Below are positions 6,646-13,900 of a DNA stretch of 14,512 nucleotides, piece after piece. The position numbers and the translations under genes are program-made. The stretch lies in assembly GCA_021738605.1 (NCBI GenBank), contig JAIPBY010000036.1:1-14512 (forward strand), in the 5' to 3' direction. Under the pieces are notes generated by a model. The model was not told where the DNA came from. It made no database searches and worked only from the letters and a program-made list of their open reading frames with translations. The stretch's first letter is position 1. Each line of letters opens with the position of its first letter. The stretch comes from Chitinophagaceae bacterium. Lineage in GTDB: Bacteria; Bacteroidota; Bacteroidia; Chitinophagales; Chitinophagaceae.

Positions 6646-8625
6646 ATGAGCACGGAAATTGATGAAAATTTAGAACAACCCAACAACAGTTATGGCGCAG
6701 ACAGCATTCAGGTGCTGGAAGGTTTGGAGGCGGTCAGAAAAAGACCCGCCATGTATATTGGTGATATTGGTGTAAAAGGTCTTCACCACCTTGTTTATGA
6801 AGTGGTTGACAACTCGATTGACGAGGCCTTGGCTGGCCATTGCGACAATATCCTCGTCAATATTCATGAGGACAATTCTATTTCCGTAGAGGACAATGGA
6901 AGGGGTATTCCAACGGGGATGCACCACAAAGAACAACGCAGTGCCCTTGAAGTGGTCATGACCGTGCTGCATGCTGGCGGTAAATTTGATAAGAATACCT
7001 ACAAGGTTTCAGGAGGCTTGCATGGCGTGGGTGTCAGTTGCGTAAATGCACTGAGCACTACATTGCAGGTAACAGTGAACCGTGATGGAAAAACCTTTGA
7101 GCAAGAGTACGAGCGCGGTGTTCCCAAATATGCCGTAAGGGAAATCGGAAGCAGTACCACTACTGGCACCAAGGTCCATTTCTGGCCAGATACCACGATT
7201 TTTACTGCCAACGTATACAACAAGGATATCCTGGAGGGAAGGCTTCGTGAATTGTCTTACCTGAACAAACGCATCCGCATCACCTTGAATGACCTCCGTG
7301 AACTGGATGAAGCAGGCAATCATTACCAACAAGTATTCTTCAGCGAGGGTGGAATCATTGAATTTGTTGAGATGCTGGACAGGAACGGAAAGCGCAGCTC
7401 TCTGATCCCCAACATCATCTACATGGAAGCGCATGATGCTGACTCCAATGTAGCTGTAGAAGTGGCCATCAACTATAACGACTCTTACAACGAACATATT
7501 TTCTCTTACGTCAACAACATCAATACCATTGAAGGCGGTACCCATGTGGCGGGCTTCAGAAGAGCCATTACCAGGGTATTCCAGCAATACGGCAAGAAAT
7601 TGGGGCTGTTTGAAAAATCCAAAGTGGAAGTGGAAGGTGATGATTTCAGGGAAGGTCTCTCTGCCATCATTTCCGTAAAAGTTCCTGAGCCACAGTTTGA
7701 AGGCCAGACAAAAACAAAACTGGGTAATTCTGAGGTAATCGGTATCGTTGACGTAACCGTCTCCCGTACGCTCGAAGCATACCTTGAAGAAAATCCAAGG
7801 GATGCCAAAAATATCATCAGCAAGGTTATACTGGCTGCACAGGCCAGGGCAGCCGCAAGAAAAGCCAGGGAACTGGTCCAAAGGAAAACCGTTTTGTCTG
7901 GAGGCGGACTTCCCGGAAAACTCTCTGACTGCTCTGAGCGTGACCCAACAAAAAGTGAATTGTTCCTCGTTGAGGGTGACTCAGCAGGTGGAACCGCCAA
8001 ACAAGGCCGCGACAGGAACTTTCAGGCCATTCTGCCACTGAGGGGAAAGATCCTCAACGTTGAAAAGGCGATGGAACACAGGATCTACGACAATGAGGAA
8101 ATCAGGAACATGTTTACTGCCCTTGGCGTAAAAATTGGTACCGTAGAAGATCCCAAAGCCCTTGACCTTTCCAAACTCCGTTACCACAAGCTCATCATCA
8201 TGACCGATGCCGATGTGGATGGTAGCCATATCGCAACCCTTATCCTTACTTTTCTTTTCCGCTACATGAAGGAAATGGTTGAACAAGGTTATGTTTACAT
8301 TGCACAACCACCCCTTTATTTGGTGAAAAAAGGAAAGGAGCAATTCTACGCATGGAATGAGGAACAAAGAAAGGGGTATGTGGAGCGCCTTGGTGCAGGA
8401 AAAGAAGACAGTGTAAACGTACAGCGGTACAAGGGTCTTGGAGAAATGAATGCAAGCCAACTTTGGGATACCACCATGAATCCTGGTTCAAGAACGCTCA
8501 AAAGGGTAAGCATTGAAAGTGCAGCAGAGGCCGATAGGGTATTCAGCATGCTCATGGGAGATGAAGTAGGGCCCAGAAGGGAGTTCATTGAATCACACGC
8601 CAAATACGCGAAACTCGATATTTAA
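6646..8625 (+). CDS. gyrB: DNA gyrase subunit B
   Basis: ATPase subunit of DNA gyrase, which with GyrA introduces negative supercoils using ATP. The 659 residues match the compact GyrB typical of Bacteroidota. The GHKL ATP-binding fold shows YEVVDNSIDEA (51-61, with Glu52 as the expected catalytic base and Asn55 for Mg), EDNGRGIP (82-89) and GGLHGVGVSCVNALS (123-137). The transducer domain follows. The TOPRIM domain shows VEGDSAGG (Glu443) and TDADVDGSH (acidic residues 521, 523 and 525). The C-terminal part has QRYKGLGEMN and LWDTTMNPGSRTL, which distinguish GyrB from ParE. The gene is divergent from the AraC regulator gene, and a small gene follows after 30 bases, probably on the same transcript up to the terminator at 8885. 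Nothing appears truncated or missing. Confidence 0.98.
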   Translation: MSTEIDENLEQPNNSYGADSIQVLEGLEAVRKRPAMYIGDIGVKGLHHLVYEVVDNSIDEALAGHCDNILVNIHEDNSISVEDNGRGIPTGMHHKEQRSALEVVMTVLHAGGKFDKNTYKVSGGLHGVGVSCVNALSTTLQVTVNRDGKTFEQEYERGVPKYAVREIGSSTTTGTKVHFWPDTTIFTANVYNKDILEGRLRELSYLNKRIRITLNDLRELDEAGNHYQQVFFSEGGIIEFVEMLDRNGKRSSLIPNIIYMEAHDADSNVAVEVAINYNDSYNEHIFSYVNNINTIEGGTHVAGFRRAITRVFQQYGKKLGLFEKSKVEVEGDDFREGLSAIISVKVPEPQFEGQTKTKLGNSEVIGIVDVTVSRTLEAYLEENPRDAKNIISKVILAAQARAAARKARELVQRKTVLSGGGLPGKLSDCSERDPTKSELFLVEGDSAGGTAKQGRDRNFQAILPLRGKILNVEKAMEHRIYDNEEIRNMFTALGVKIGTVEDPKALDLSKLRYHKLIIMTDADVDGSHIATLILTFLFRYMKEMVEQGYVYIAQPPLYLVKKGKEQFYAWNEEQRKGYVERLGAGKEDSVNVQRYKGLGEMNASQLWDTTMNPGSRTLKRVSIESAAEADRVFSMLMGDEVGPRREFIESHAKYAKLDI

Positions 8626-8655
8626 TTTTCTTTACTAACAATTAAAACAATCAAC

Positions 8656-8862
8656 ATGTCAAACGAAAACATGCTCACAGCCTACAATGTCAAAACAAAG
8701 GAAAAAAATGTTCCCATCCTTGATGCTGTTGTAAGCAAAACTGCAAAAGGTGGCTACATCGCCAAAGGAAATGACGGTAAAGGCAATAAGCTTACAGCCC
8801 TTCTTGGTGAAGCAAAAGCACTTGCTGCCATCAAAGCAGGAACAGCAAAGCAGGATTGGTAG
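8656..8862 (+). CDS. Conserved-looking small protein of unknown function (68 aa)
   Basis: A short soluble protein with no signal peptide, membrane segment or cysteine. It is lysine- and glycine-rich in the middle (KTAKGGYIAKGNDGKGNK, about 28-45) followed by an alanine-rich, probably helical segment (LGEAKALAAIKAGTAKQ), and ends in Trp. The start ATG follows a sequence with no Shine-Dalgarno. It lies 30 bases after the gyrB stop and is followed within 25 bases by an intrinsic terminator, which argues that it is a real gene transcribed with gyrB. The composition and ending look like a recurrent small-protein family of Bacteroidota, but I cannot name a function. The basic, glycine-rich centre might contact nucleic acid; that is only a guess. 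Confidence 0.75.
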   Translation: MSNENMLTAYNVKTKEKNVPILDAVVSKTAKGGYIAKGNDGKGNKLTALLGEAKALAAIKAGTAKQDW

Positions 8863-8884
8863 TAGTTAACTGCACATATTCTTC

Positions 8885-8911
8885 AAGACAGGCCTCTGGC
8901 CTGTCTTTTTT
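8885..8911 (+). terminator. Intrinsic terminator after gyrB and the small gene
   Basis: AAGACAGGCC (8885-8894), loop TCT, GGCCTGTCTT (8898-8907): a perfect 10-bp stem with a three-base loop, followed by a run of six T's (8906-8911). It ends the plus-strand gyrB unit. The T-run overlaps the stop codon of the convergent SUI1-like gene; on that strand the hairpin is not followed by T's, so it is strong in one direction only. Confidence 0.9.
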
Positions 8912-9245
8912 ATTTTGTCTTGTACTGGTTTTTTTGCAGCCAGCCCCTCACCTTTTCCCTGTGGTCTCCCTGTAAGATGATTTCTCCATCCTTGGCAGAT
9001 CCACCCGTTCCACACTGGTTTTTCAACTGCTTTCCCAAGATGGCCATGTCTTCTTCTGTACCCACAAACCCGGTGATGAGGGTAACCGTCTTCCCGGCAC
9101 GGTGTTTGGTTTCCAGGGTAATCCTCAACAGCTGTTGTTGCGGGGGCAAGGTTTGAGCCGGCACCTCATCATCCTCCATCTTAAAATCAGGATTGGTGCT
9201 GTAGACCATAAAAGATCCATTGTCTTTTTTCTTGCTCATGTTCAT
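8910..9245 (-). CDS. yciH: SUI1/eIF1-like translation factor homologue (YciH family)
   Basis: A 111-residue protein. The C-terminal 70 or so residues show the SUI1 fold signature: KTVTLITGFVGTEED (about 53-67), LGKQLKNQCGTGG (71-83), KDGEIILQGDHREKV. The N-terminal 40 residues are polar and low in conservation, as is usual. Bacterial members resemble eukaryotic initiation factor eIF1; E. coli YciH influences the fidelity of translation initiation, but the role in Bacteroidota is not established. Length is close to that of YciH (about 108). Met3 is an equally possible start; neither has a ribosome-binding site. The gene converges with the gyrB unit and is divergent from gpmI, so it is probably transcribed alone. 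No clear TAnnTTTG was seen upstream. Confidence 0.9.
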   Translation of the reverse strand: MNMSKKKDNGSFMVYSTNPDFKMEDDEVPAQTLPPQQQLLRITLETKHRAGKTVTLITGFVGTEEDMAILGKQLKNQCGTGGSAKDGEIILQGDHREKVRGWLQKNQYKTK

Positions 9246-9312
9246 GCGTTTAATGGCTTAACCGGAATGGGCTTGCGCAATGATGCTTTTGGCAACTATG
9301 CCAGCCCATATC

Positions 9313-9346
9313 TTGGATGAAGATAAAATGAAATGAAGTAATTTTG
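9313..9346 (+). promoter_or_regulatory. Candidate gpmI promoter (TTG-N23-TAATTTTG) abutting the start codon
   Basis: TTG at 9313-9315 and TAATTTTG at 9339-9346 match the Bacteroidota -33/-7 pattern with a 23-base spacer. The -7 element ends only four bases before the gpmI ATG, so the transcript would begin at or next to the start codon. Confidence 0.55.
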
Positions 9347-9350
9347 CAGG

Positions 9351-10877
9351 ATGGAAAATAAAAAATGTATCCTCGTGATCATGGACGGCTGGGGCCATGG
9401 AGCGGTTGAAAAAAGTGATGTCATCCAACATGCCCATGTGCCATTTGTATCCTCCCTATATGCCCAGTACCCAAATTCAACACTGGTTACCTGTGGCGAA
9501 CCCGTGGGTTTGCCCGATGGTCAAATGGGAAACAGTGAGGTTGGCCACCTGAACCTGGGAGCAGGAAGAATTGTTTACCAAGAGTTGCAACGGATCAATG
9601 TGGCCATTCGCACAGGGGAATTTCAAAAGAATCCAACCTTGCTGAATGCCATCCATTACGCAAAAAAGAACAATAAAAAGTTGCACCTGATAGGACTGGT
9701 AAGTGATGGTGGCGTTCATTCTCACACTTCCCACCTGAGGGCGATCACAGACCTTTGCAAGGCAGAAGGATTGTCGTCCGTATATATTCATGCATTCACT
9801 GATGGAAGGGATACTGACCCCAAGAGTGGTCTTGGTTTTGTTGCTGCCCTCGAAGAGCATCTGAAAGGCTCCGCAGGTAAAATTACCACTGTGGTCGGAA
9901 GATACTATGCAATGGACCGAGACAAGCGCTGGGAACGGGTAAAGCTGGCCTATGATGCCATGGTCAATGGAATGGGTACAATGGCCCGTTCTGCAACTGA
10001 TGCCATCAAAAATGCCTATGCAGAAAACACCACAGATGAGTTCATCAAACCCGTCATCATCACCGGTGAAGACAATCAACCCCTTGCCACCATTGCTGCA
10101 GATGACGCAGTGATATCCTTCAATTTCAGGACGGACAGGTGCCGGGAGATTACAGAAGTATTGACGCAAAAAGACTTGCCTGAATTCGGCATGCATAAAC
10201 TTTCACTGGAGTATACCACCATGACAGAATATGACAGCACCTTTCAACATGTGAATGTCATCTTCAGGAATGATAACCTCACCCATACCCTAGGGGAAGT
10301 ATTGGCGTTTCATGGCAAGACCCAGATCAGGATAGCCGAAACAGAAAAATATCCGCATGTCACTTTCTTTTTCAACGGTGGCCGGGAACTTCCATTTGAA
10401 GGAGAGAGAAGAATCATGGCAGCTTCTCCAAAAGTAGCCACCTATGACCTTCAACCTGAAATGAGTGCGCATGAGTTGACCGAGAAAATTGTTGCTGAGA
10501 TAAACGCAAAAACAGCAGACTTCATCTGCCTCAACTATGCCAATGCAGACATGGTTGGACATACCGGCGTATGGGAAGCAGCGGTCAAGGCTGTAGAAAC
10601 AGTAGATGCCTGTGTTAAACAAGTGGTGGAAACAGCACTTGAAAATGATTATACCGTATTTCTGACAGCAGACCATGGCAATGCAGACTTCATGAAAAAT
10701 GAGGATGGCAGCCCCAACACTGCCCATACGTTGAATCCTGTTCCACTTTTTGTCATAGACAAAGACTGGAAAGGTGAGTTAAGGCCCGGTAAACTCGGCG
10801 ATATCGCCCCCACCATTCTTCATTTCATGGGGTTGCCCATTCCTGCTGAAATGACAGGAGATGTATTGGTGGACTGA
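9351..10877 (+). CDS. gpmI: 2,3-bisphosphoglycerate-independent phosphoglycerate mutase
   Basis: Glycolytic and gluconeogenic enzyme that interconverts 3- and 2-phosphoglycerate through a phosphoserine intermediate using two Mn ions, in the cytoplasm. The 508-residue length is standard. It starts with the alkaline-phosphatase-like metal site (VIMDGWG, Asp12) and the catalytic serine in QMGNSEVGHLNLG (Ser62). Substrate-binding motifs are VSDGGVHSH (118-125), FTDGRDTDP (149-157) and GRYYAMDRDKRW (183-194). C-terminal metal ligands are NYANADMVGHTG, TADHGNADFM (Asp441, His442) and AHTLNPVP (His459). The start is firm because the metal-binding Asp12 lies so near the N-terminus and no in-frame upstream start fits. 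Its TGA overlaps the ATG of the following receptor gene (TGATG), which implies co-transcription and possibly coupled translation. Confidence 0.98.
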   Translation: MENKKCILVIMDGWGHGAVEKSDVIQHAHVPFVSSLYAQYPNSTLVTCGEPVGLPDGQMGNSEVGHLNLGAGRIVYQELQRINVAIRTGEFQKNPTLLNAIHYAKKNNKKLHLIGLVSDGGVHSHTSHLRAITDLCKAEGLSSVYIHAFTDGRDTDPKSGLGFVAALEEHLKGSAGKITTVVGRYYAMDRDKRWERVKLAYDAMVNGMGTMARSATDAIKNAYAENTTDEFIKPVIITGEDNQPLATIAADDAVISFNFRTDRCREITEVLTQKDLPEFGMHKLSLEYTTMTEYDSTFQHVNVIFRNDNLTHTLGEVLAFHGKTQIRIAETEKYPHVTFFFNGGRELPFEGERRIMAASPKVATYDLQPEMSAHELTEKIVAEINAKTADFICLNYANADMVGHTGVWEAAVKAVETVDACVKQVVETALENDYTVFLTADHGNADFMKNEDGSPNTAHTLNPVPLFVIDKDWKGELRPGKLGDIAPTILHFMGLPIPAEMTGDVLVD

Positions 10878-13195
10878 TGAAATTCAACAACCCAATACAA
10901 AATGGAATGATCAAGTCGGCCATGCTGTTGATTTGTATGGGACTAAATTCCCTTGTGCATGCGCAACAAATGAGGGACAGTAGTTTACAAAAAGAGCTGA
11001 TCGAAATAGTTGTTTCCGGAAACAAGTTTGCAGAGAAGAAAAAAAACATTGTTCAGAAAATAGACATCATTTCTTCATCGTATATCAAGAAGGCCAATGC
11101 ACAGAACATGGGCGACCTGTTGATGTCTACTGGCAACGTCTTTGTTCAGAAAAGCCAGCAAGGCGGAAGCAGCCCTGTGATCAGGGGTTTCGAAGCCAGT
11201 CGTGTTTTGTTTGTTGTTGATGGGGTGCGCATGAACAACCTGATCTATCGGTCAGGGCATCTGCAAAATATCATCACTGTTGACCAGAACATATTAGAAA
11301 GTGTAGAACTTCTTCAGGGTCCTTCTTCAACCCTGTTTGGCAGTGATGCATTGGGTGGTGCCGTTCACATGATCAGCAAACAACCTGTTTTATCCAAAGA
11401 GAACGAGAAAACAAAAATCAGTTCCCATTTTTTTAGCCGCTTTTCATCCGCAAACGCAGAAAAAACAGTCCATGCTGATGTAAGTATTGGCTGGAAAAAA
11501 TTCGGACTGCTGACCAGCATTACCCGCAGCGATTTTGGTGATTCAAAAATAGGAAAGCGTGACAGGAAAGGATTCGAAGGATTTGGCACCAGACCATTCT
11601 ATATCCAACCCTTCAATGGAATAACAGGAGACACCATTGTGAAAAACAGCAATGACCGCATACAACGTTTTTCCGGTTACACACAAACCGACTTTACACA
11701 AAAAATATTGTACAAGCCCAATGCCAACACTTCCCATGGATTGAACATCCAATATTCAAACAGTTCAGATGTACCGAGGTATGATCGCCTTCAAGATACC
11801 CGGGCTGGCGTATTAAGGTTTGCCTCCTGGTATTATGGTCCACAAAAAAGATCCCTGTTCGCCTATAATTTTTCAGCGAACAACAGGACAGGCTTTTTCA
11901 ATGAATACAAAGCAACACTCAGTTATCAATCCATCGAAGAAAGCAGAATAACAAGGGAGTACAAACGATATGACCGCTTTGACAAAAGAATTGAACAAGT
12001 GGGCGTTGTCGGCCTCACGATAGATGCCAGAAAAAAATTAAAACAAGACGAAATCACTGCTGGCATTGATCTACAGCTGAATGATCTGCATTCCAAAGCG
12101 AGCAGAACGAATTTGTTGACGAATGCCATCGCTCCGCTTGATAGCAGGTATCCCGATGGGAAAAACAGGATGAATAATTTTGCCGTTTACACCCAACACA
12201 TTCACAAGTTCAAGGGACAAAAATGGATCCTGAATGATGGCCTGCGGATTCAATACATTGCATTGAAGTCGAATATCATCAACAATTCATTTTTCTCTCT
12301 GCCTATTACGGATATTGTACAAAAAAACACCGCCATCACCGGAAACATTGGAATGGTCTACATGCCATCGACAAGCACCAGAATCAAATTTGGTTATGCC
12401 TCTGGCTTCAGGGCGCCGAACATAGATGACCTTGCTAAAATTTTTGAGTCAAGCACTGTAGCCAGACAAGTGATTATACCCAATGCAAACCTGAAACCTG
12501 AATTCACCCATGGTTTTGATGCAGAATTGGTAAAGGCCCTCGGAAAAGCGGTTGAATTTGAGGTTGGCGCCTTTTATACCAATTTCACCAATGCCATCAT
12601 CAAAGCGCCTTTCAGGTTGAATGGAAAGGATTCTATCAATTACTATGGTGTGCAATCGCAGGTTTTGGCCAGCCAGAATATAAACCAAGCCTATATCCTT
12701 GGAGGCAATGTCCGGCTTTCTGTAAAAGCTGGGAAATATTGGAAGTTCAATTCAACCTTTAATTTCACCAAGGGCAGGTTCCGGACTGATGCCACCAAAT
12801 CCACGCTGGTGTATCAATTGCAATCCAATGGAAACTATGCACTGGTTCAATCCAACGTTGGCTCCAAGCCTCTCGATCATATCCCACCTTCATTTGGAAA
12901 AATAAGCATGGGATATGACAACCAGGAACTTTATGCAGAATTGACCATGCTGTTCAACGGCTGGAAAAAACTGGACCAATACAACGCCGATGGCGAAGAC
13001 AATGCCCAATATGCCACTGCCAAAGGAACACCCGCCTGGCAAACCCTCAACTTGAAAACAGGTCTGCAACTGAACAAACGAATTGGCATTCATGCAGCCG
13101 TTGAAAACATCTTTGACCTCAATTACCGGTATTTTGCATCCGGATTTTCAGCACCCGGCAGGAATTGGATCATTAGCCTCAGGCTAAGCCTGTAA
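10877..13195 (+). CDS. TonB-dependent receptor, haem/haemoglobin-type
   Basis: A 772-residue outer-membrane receptor. Signal peptide: hydrophobic segment about 14-27 with a likely cut after HA (29). Met11 (10907) would give a more usual signal length and is an alternative start. A Ton-box-like segment LIEIVVSG (41-48) precedes the plug domain: SSPVIRGFEASRVLFVVDGV, MNNLIYRSGHLQN (119-131, with His128), VELLQGPSSTLFGSDALGGA (143-162). The barrel contains FRAP (511-514) and PNANLKPE (535-542), the FRAP/NPNL-like pair of haem receptors, so haem or haemoglobin uptake is the favoured role. The barrel ends GRNWIISLRLSL without the usual terminal Phe. It overlaps the gpmI stop by one base and is followed after 94 bases by the sigma factor gene. 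Receptor class is certain; the haem substrate is inferred from motifs. Confidence 0.9.
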   Translation: MKFNNPIQNGMIKSAMLLICMGLNSLVHAQQMRDSSLQKELIEIVVSGNKFAEKKKNIVQKIDIISSSYIKKANAQNMGDLLMSTGNVFVQKSQQGGSSPVIRGFEASRVLFVVDGVRMNNLIYRSGHLQNIITVDQNILESVELLQGPSSTLFGSDALGGAVHMISKQPVLSKENEKTKISSHFFSRFSSANAEKTVHADVSIGWKKFGLLTSITRSDFGDSKIGKRDRKGFEGFGTRPFYIQPFNGITGDTIVKNSNDRIQRFSGYTQTDFTQKILYKPNANTSHGLNIQYSNSSDVPRYDRLQDTRAGVLRFASWYYGPQKRSLFAYNFSANNRTGFFNEYKATLSYQSIEESRITREYKRYDRFDKRIEQVGVVGLTIDARKKLKQDEITAGIDLQLNDLHSKASRTNLLTNAIAPLDSRYPDGKNRMNNFAVYTQHIHKFKGQKWILNDGLRIQYIALKSNIINNSFFSLPITDIVQKNTAITGNIGMVYMPSTSTRIKFGYASGFRAPNIDDLAKIFESSTVARQVIIPNANLKPEFTHGFDAELVKALGKAVEFEVGAFYTNFTNAIIKAPFRLNGKDSINYYGVQSQVLASQNINQAYILGGNVRLSVKAGKYWKFNSTFNFTKGRFRTDATKSTLVYQLQSNGNYALVQSNVGSKPLDHIPPSFGKISMGYDNQELYAELTMLFNGWKKLDQYNADGEDNAQYATAKGTPAWQTLNLKTGLQLNKRIGIHAAVENIFDLNYRYFASGFSAPGRNWIISLRLSL

Positions 13196-13289
13196 ATCAA
13201 TCGATTAGCATTATCAACAAAAGAATCACCCAAAGCAGCAACTCTTGATGTAAAATTGTCTTAATTTCAGAGAACAATTATTGATTCTC

Positions 13290-13871
13290 ATGACAGAAGA
13301 GGTGCTGCTTCAAGGTTGTATTGATAATGATGCTTCGGCCCAGCAAGAACTGTATCAACGCTACAGTCCTAAAATGCTTTCCCTATGTTATCGTTATGCT
13401 AAAAGTCGTGAAGATGCAGAGGACATGATGCAGGAGGGATTCATCAAGGTATTCAGCCAGATCAGCAAGTTTGAAAAACGCGGATCGCTGGAAGGATGGA
13501 TACTTCGCATCATGGTTCATACCTGCATCAACCACCTCAAGAAAAACAAGAAATTCAACGACAATGTTGATCTTGCTTATGCTGGAAATATCGTCATCAG
13601 AGAGGATTATATTCCAAGCATCATTCAGGCCAAACAAATTGTTGAAACGATACGAACATTGCCCATTGGATACAGAACGGTTTTAAATCTATATGCCATT
13701 GAAGGTTACTCCCACAAGGAGATCGGACAATTGCTGGACATAGAGGAGAGCACAAGCCGTTCGCAGTATACCAGGGCAAAAAACATGTTGGAAGAAATCC
13801 TTGTGAAGAAGAGAATCATCCAGCAACCCAAGGAAAAGAAAAAATGGTTTTCTCCCGTCAGGATCGTTTGA
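13290..13871 (+). CDS. ECF-type RNA polymerase sigma factor
   Basis: A 193-residue sigma-70-family factor. Region 2 (about 18-86) includes LYQRYSPKMLSLCYRYAKS, DAEDMMQEGFIKVF and GWILRIMVHTCINHLKK. Region 4 (about 115-170) includes LPIGYRTVLNLYAIEGYSHK, EIGQLLDIEESTSRSQYTRA and KNMLEEIL. There is no region 1 or 3, as expected for group IV sigma factors. A basic tail (KEKKKW) ends the protein. I place the start at the ATG at 13290 rather than an in-frame TTG nine bases upstream, because MTEEVLLQG is the usual kind of N-terminus. The membrane-protein gene 29 bases downstream is the obvious candidate for its regulator. No clear promoter was found in the 94 bases upstream. The target genes are unknown; the receptor gene upstream is one possibility. 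Confidence 0.93.
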   Translation: MTEEVLLQGCIDNDASAQQELYQRYSPKMLSLCYRYAKSREDAEDMMQEGFIKVFSQISKFEKRGSLEGWILRIMVHTCINHLKKNKKFNDNVDLAYAGNIVIREDYIPSIIQAKQIVETIRTLPIGYRTVLNLYAIEGYSHKEIGQLLDIEESTSRSQYTRAKNMLEEILVKKRIIQQPKEKKKWFSPVRIV

Positions 13872-13900
13872 CAGGAATAAACCAGCAGATACCGGTGAAC

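Noticed and set aside
7009..7881. 290-codon open frame on the minus strand
   Set aside because: It lies wholly inside gyrB on the opposite strand, its translation has no recognisable domain, and gyrB is intact with all motifs.
9477..10196. 239-codon open frame on the minus strand
   Set aside because: Antisense shadow of gpmI; Cys/Ile-rich translation without family resemblance.
13173..13191. TTAGCCT-c-AGGCTAA and overlapping AGGCT-a-AGCCT symmetry at the end of the second receptor gene, considered as a terminator
   Set aside because: It lies inside the last codons, the loops are one base long, and no T-run follows.
13251..13258. TAAAATTG as a -7 element for the sigma factor gene
   Set aside because: One mismatch in the TTTG core and no TTG at the proper distance upstream; too weak to list.
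13281..13289. TTG start three codons before the sigma factor ATG
   Set aside because: The ATG at 13290 gives the usual N-terminus, and the TTG has no better translation signal.
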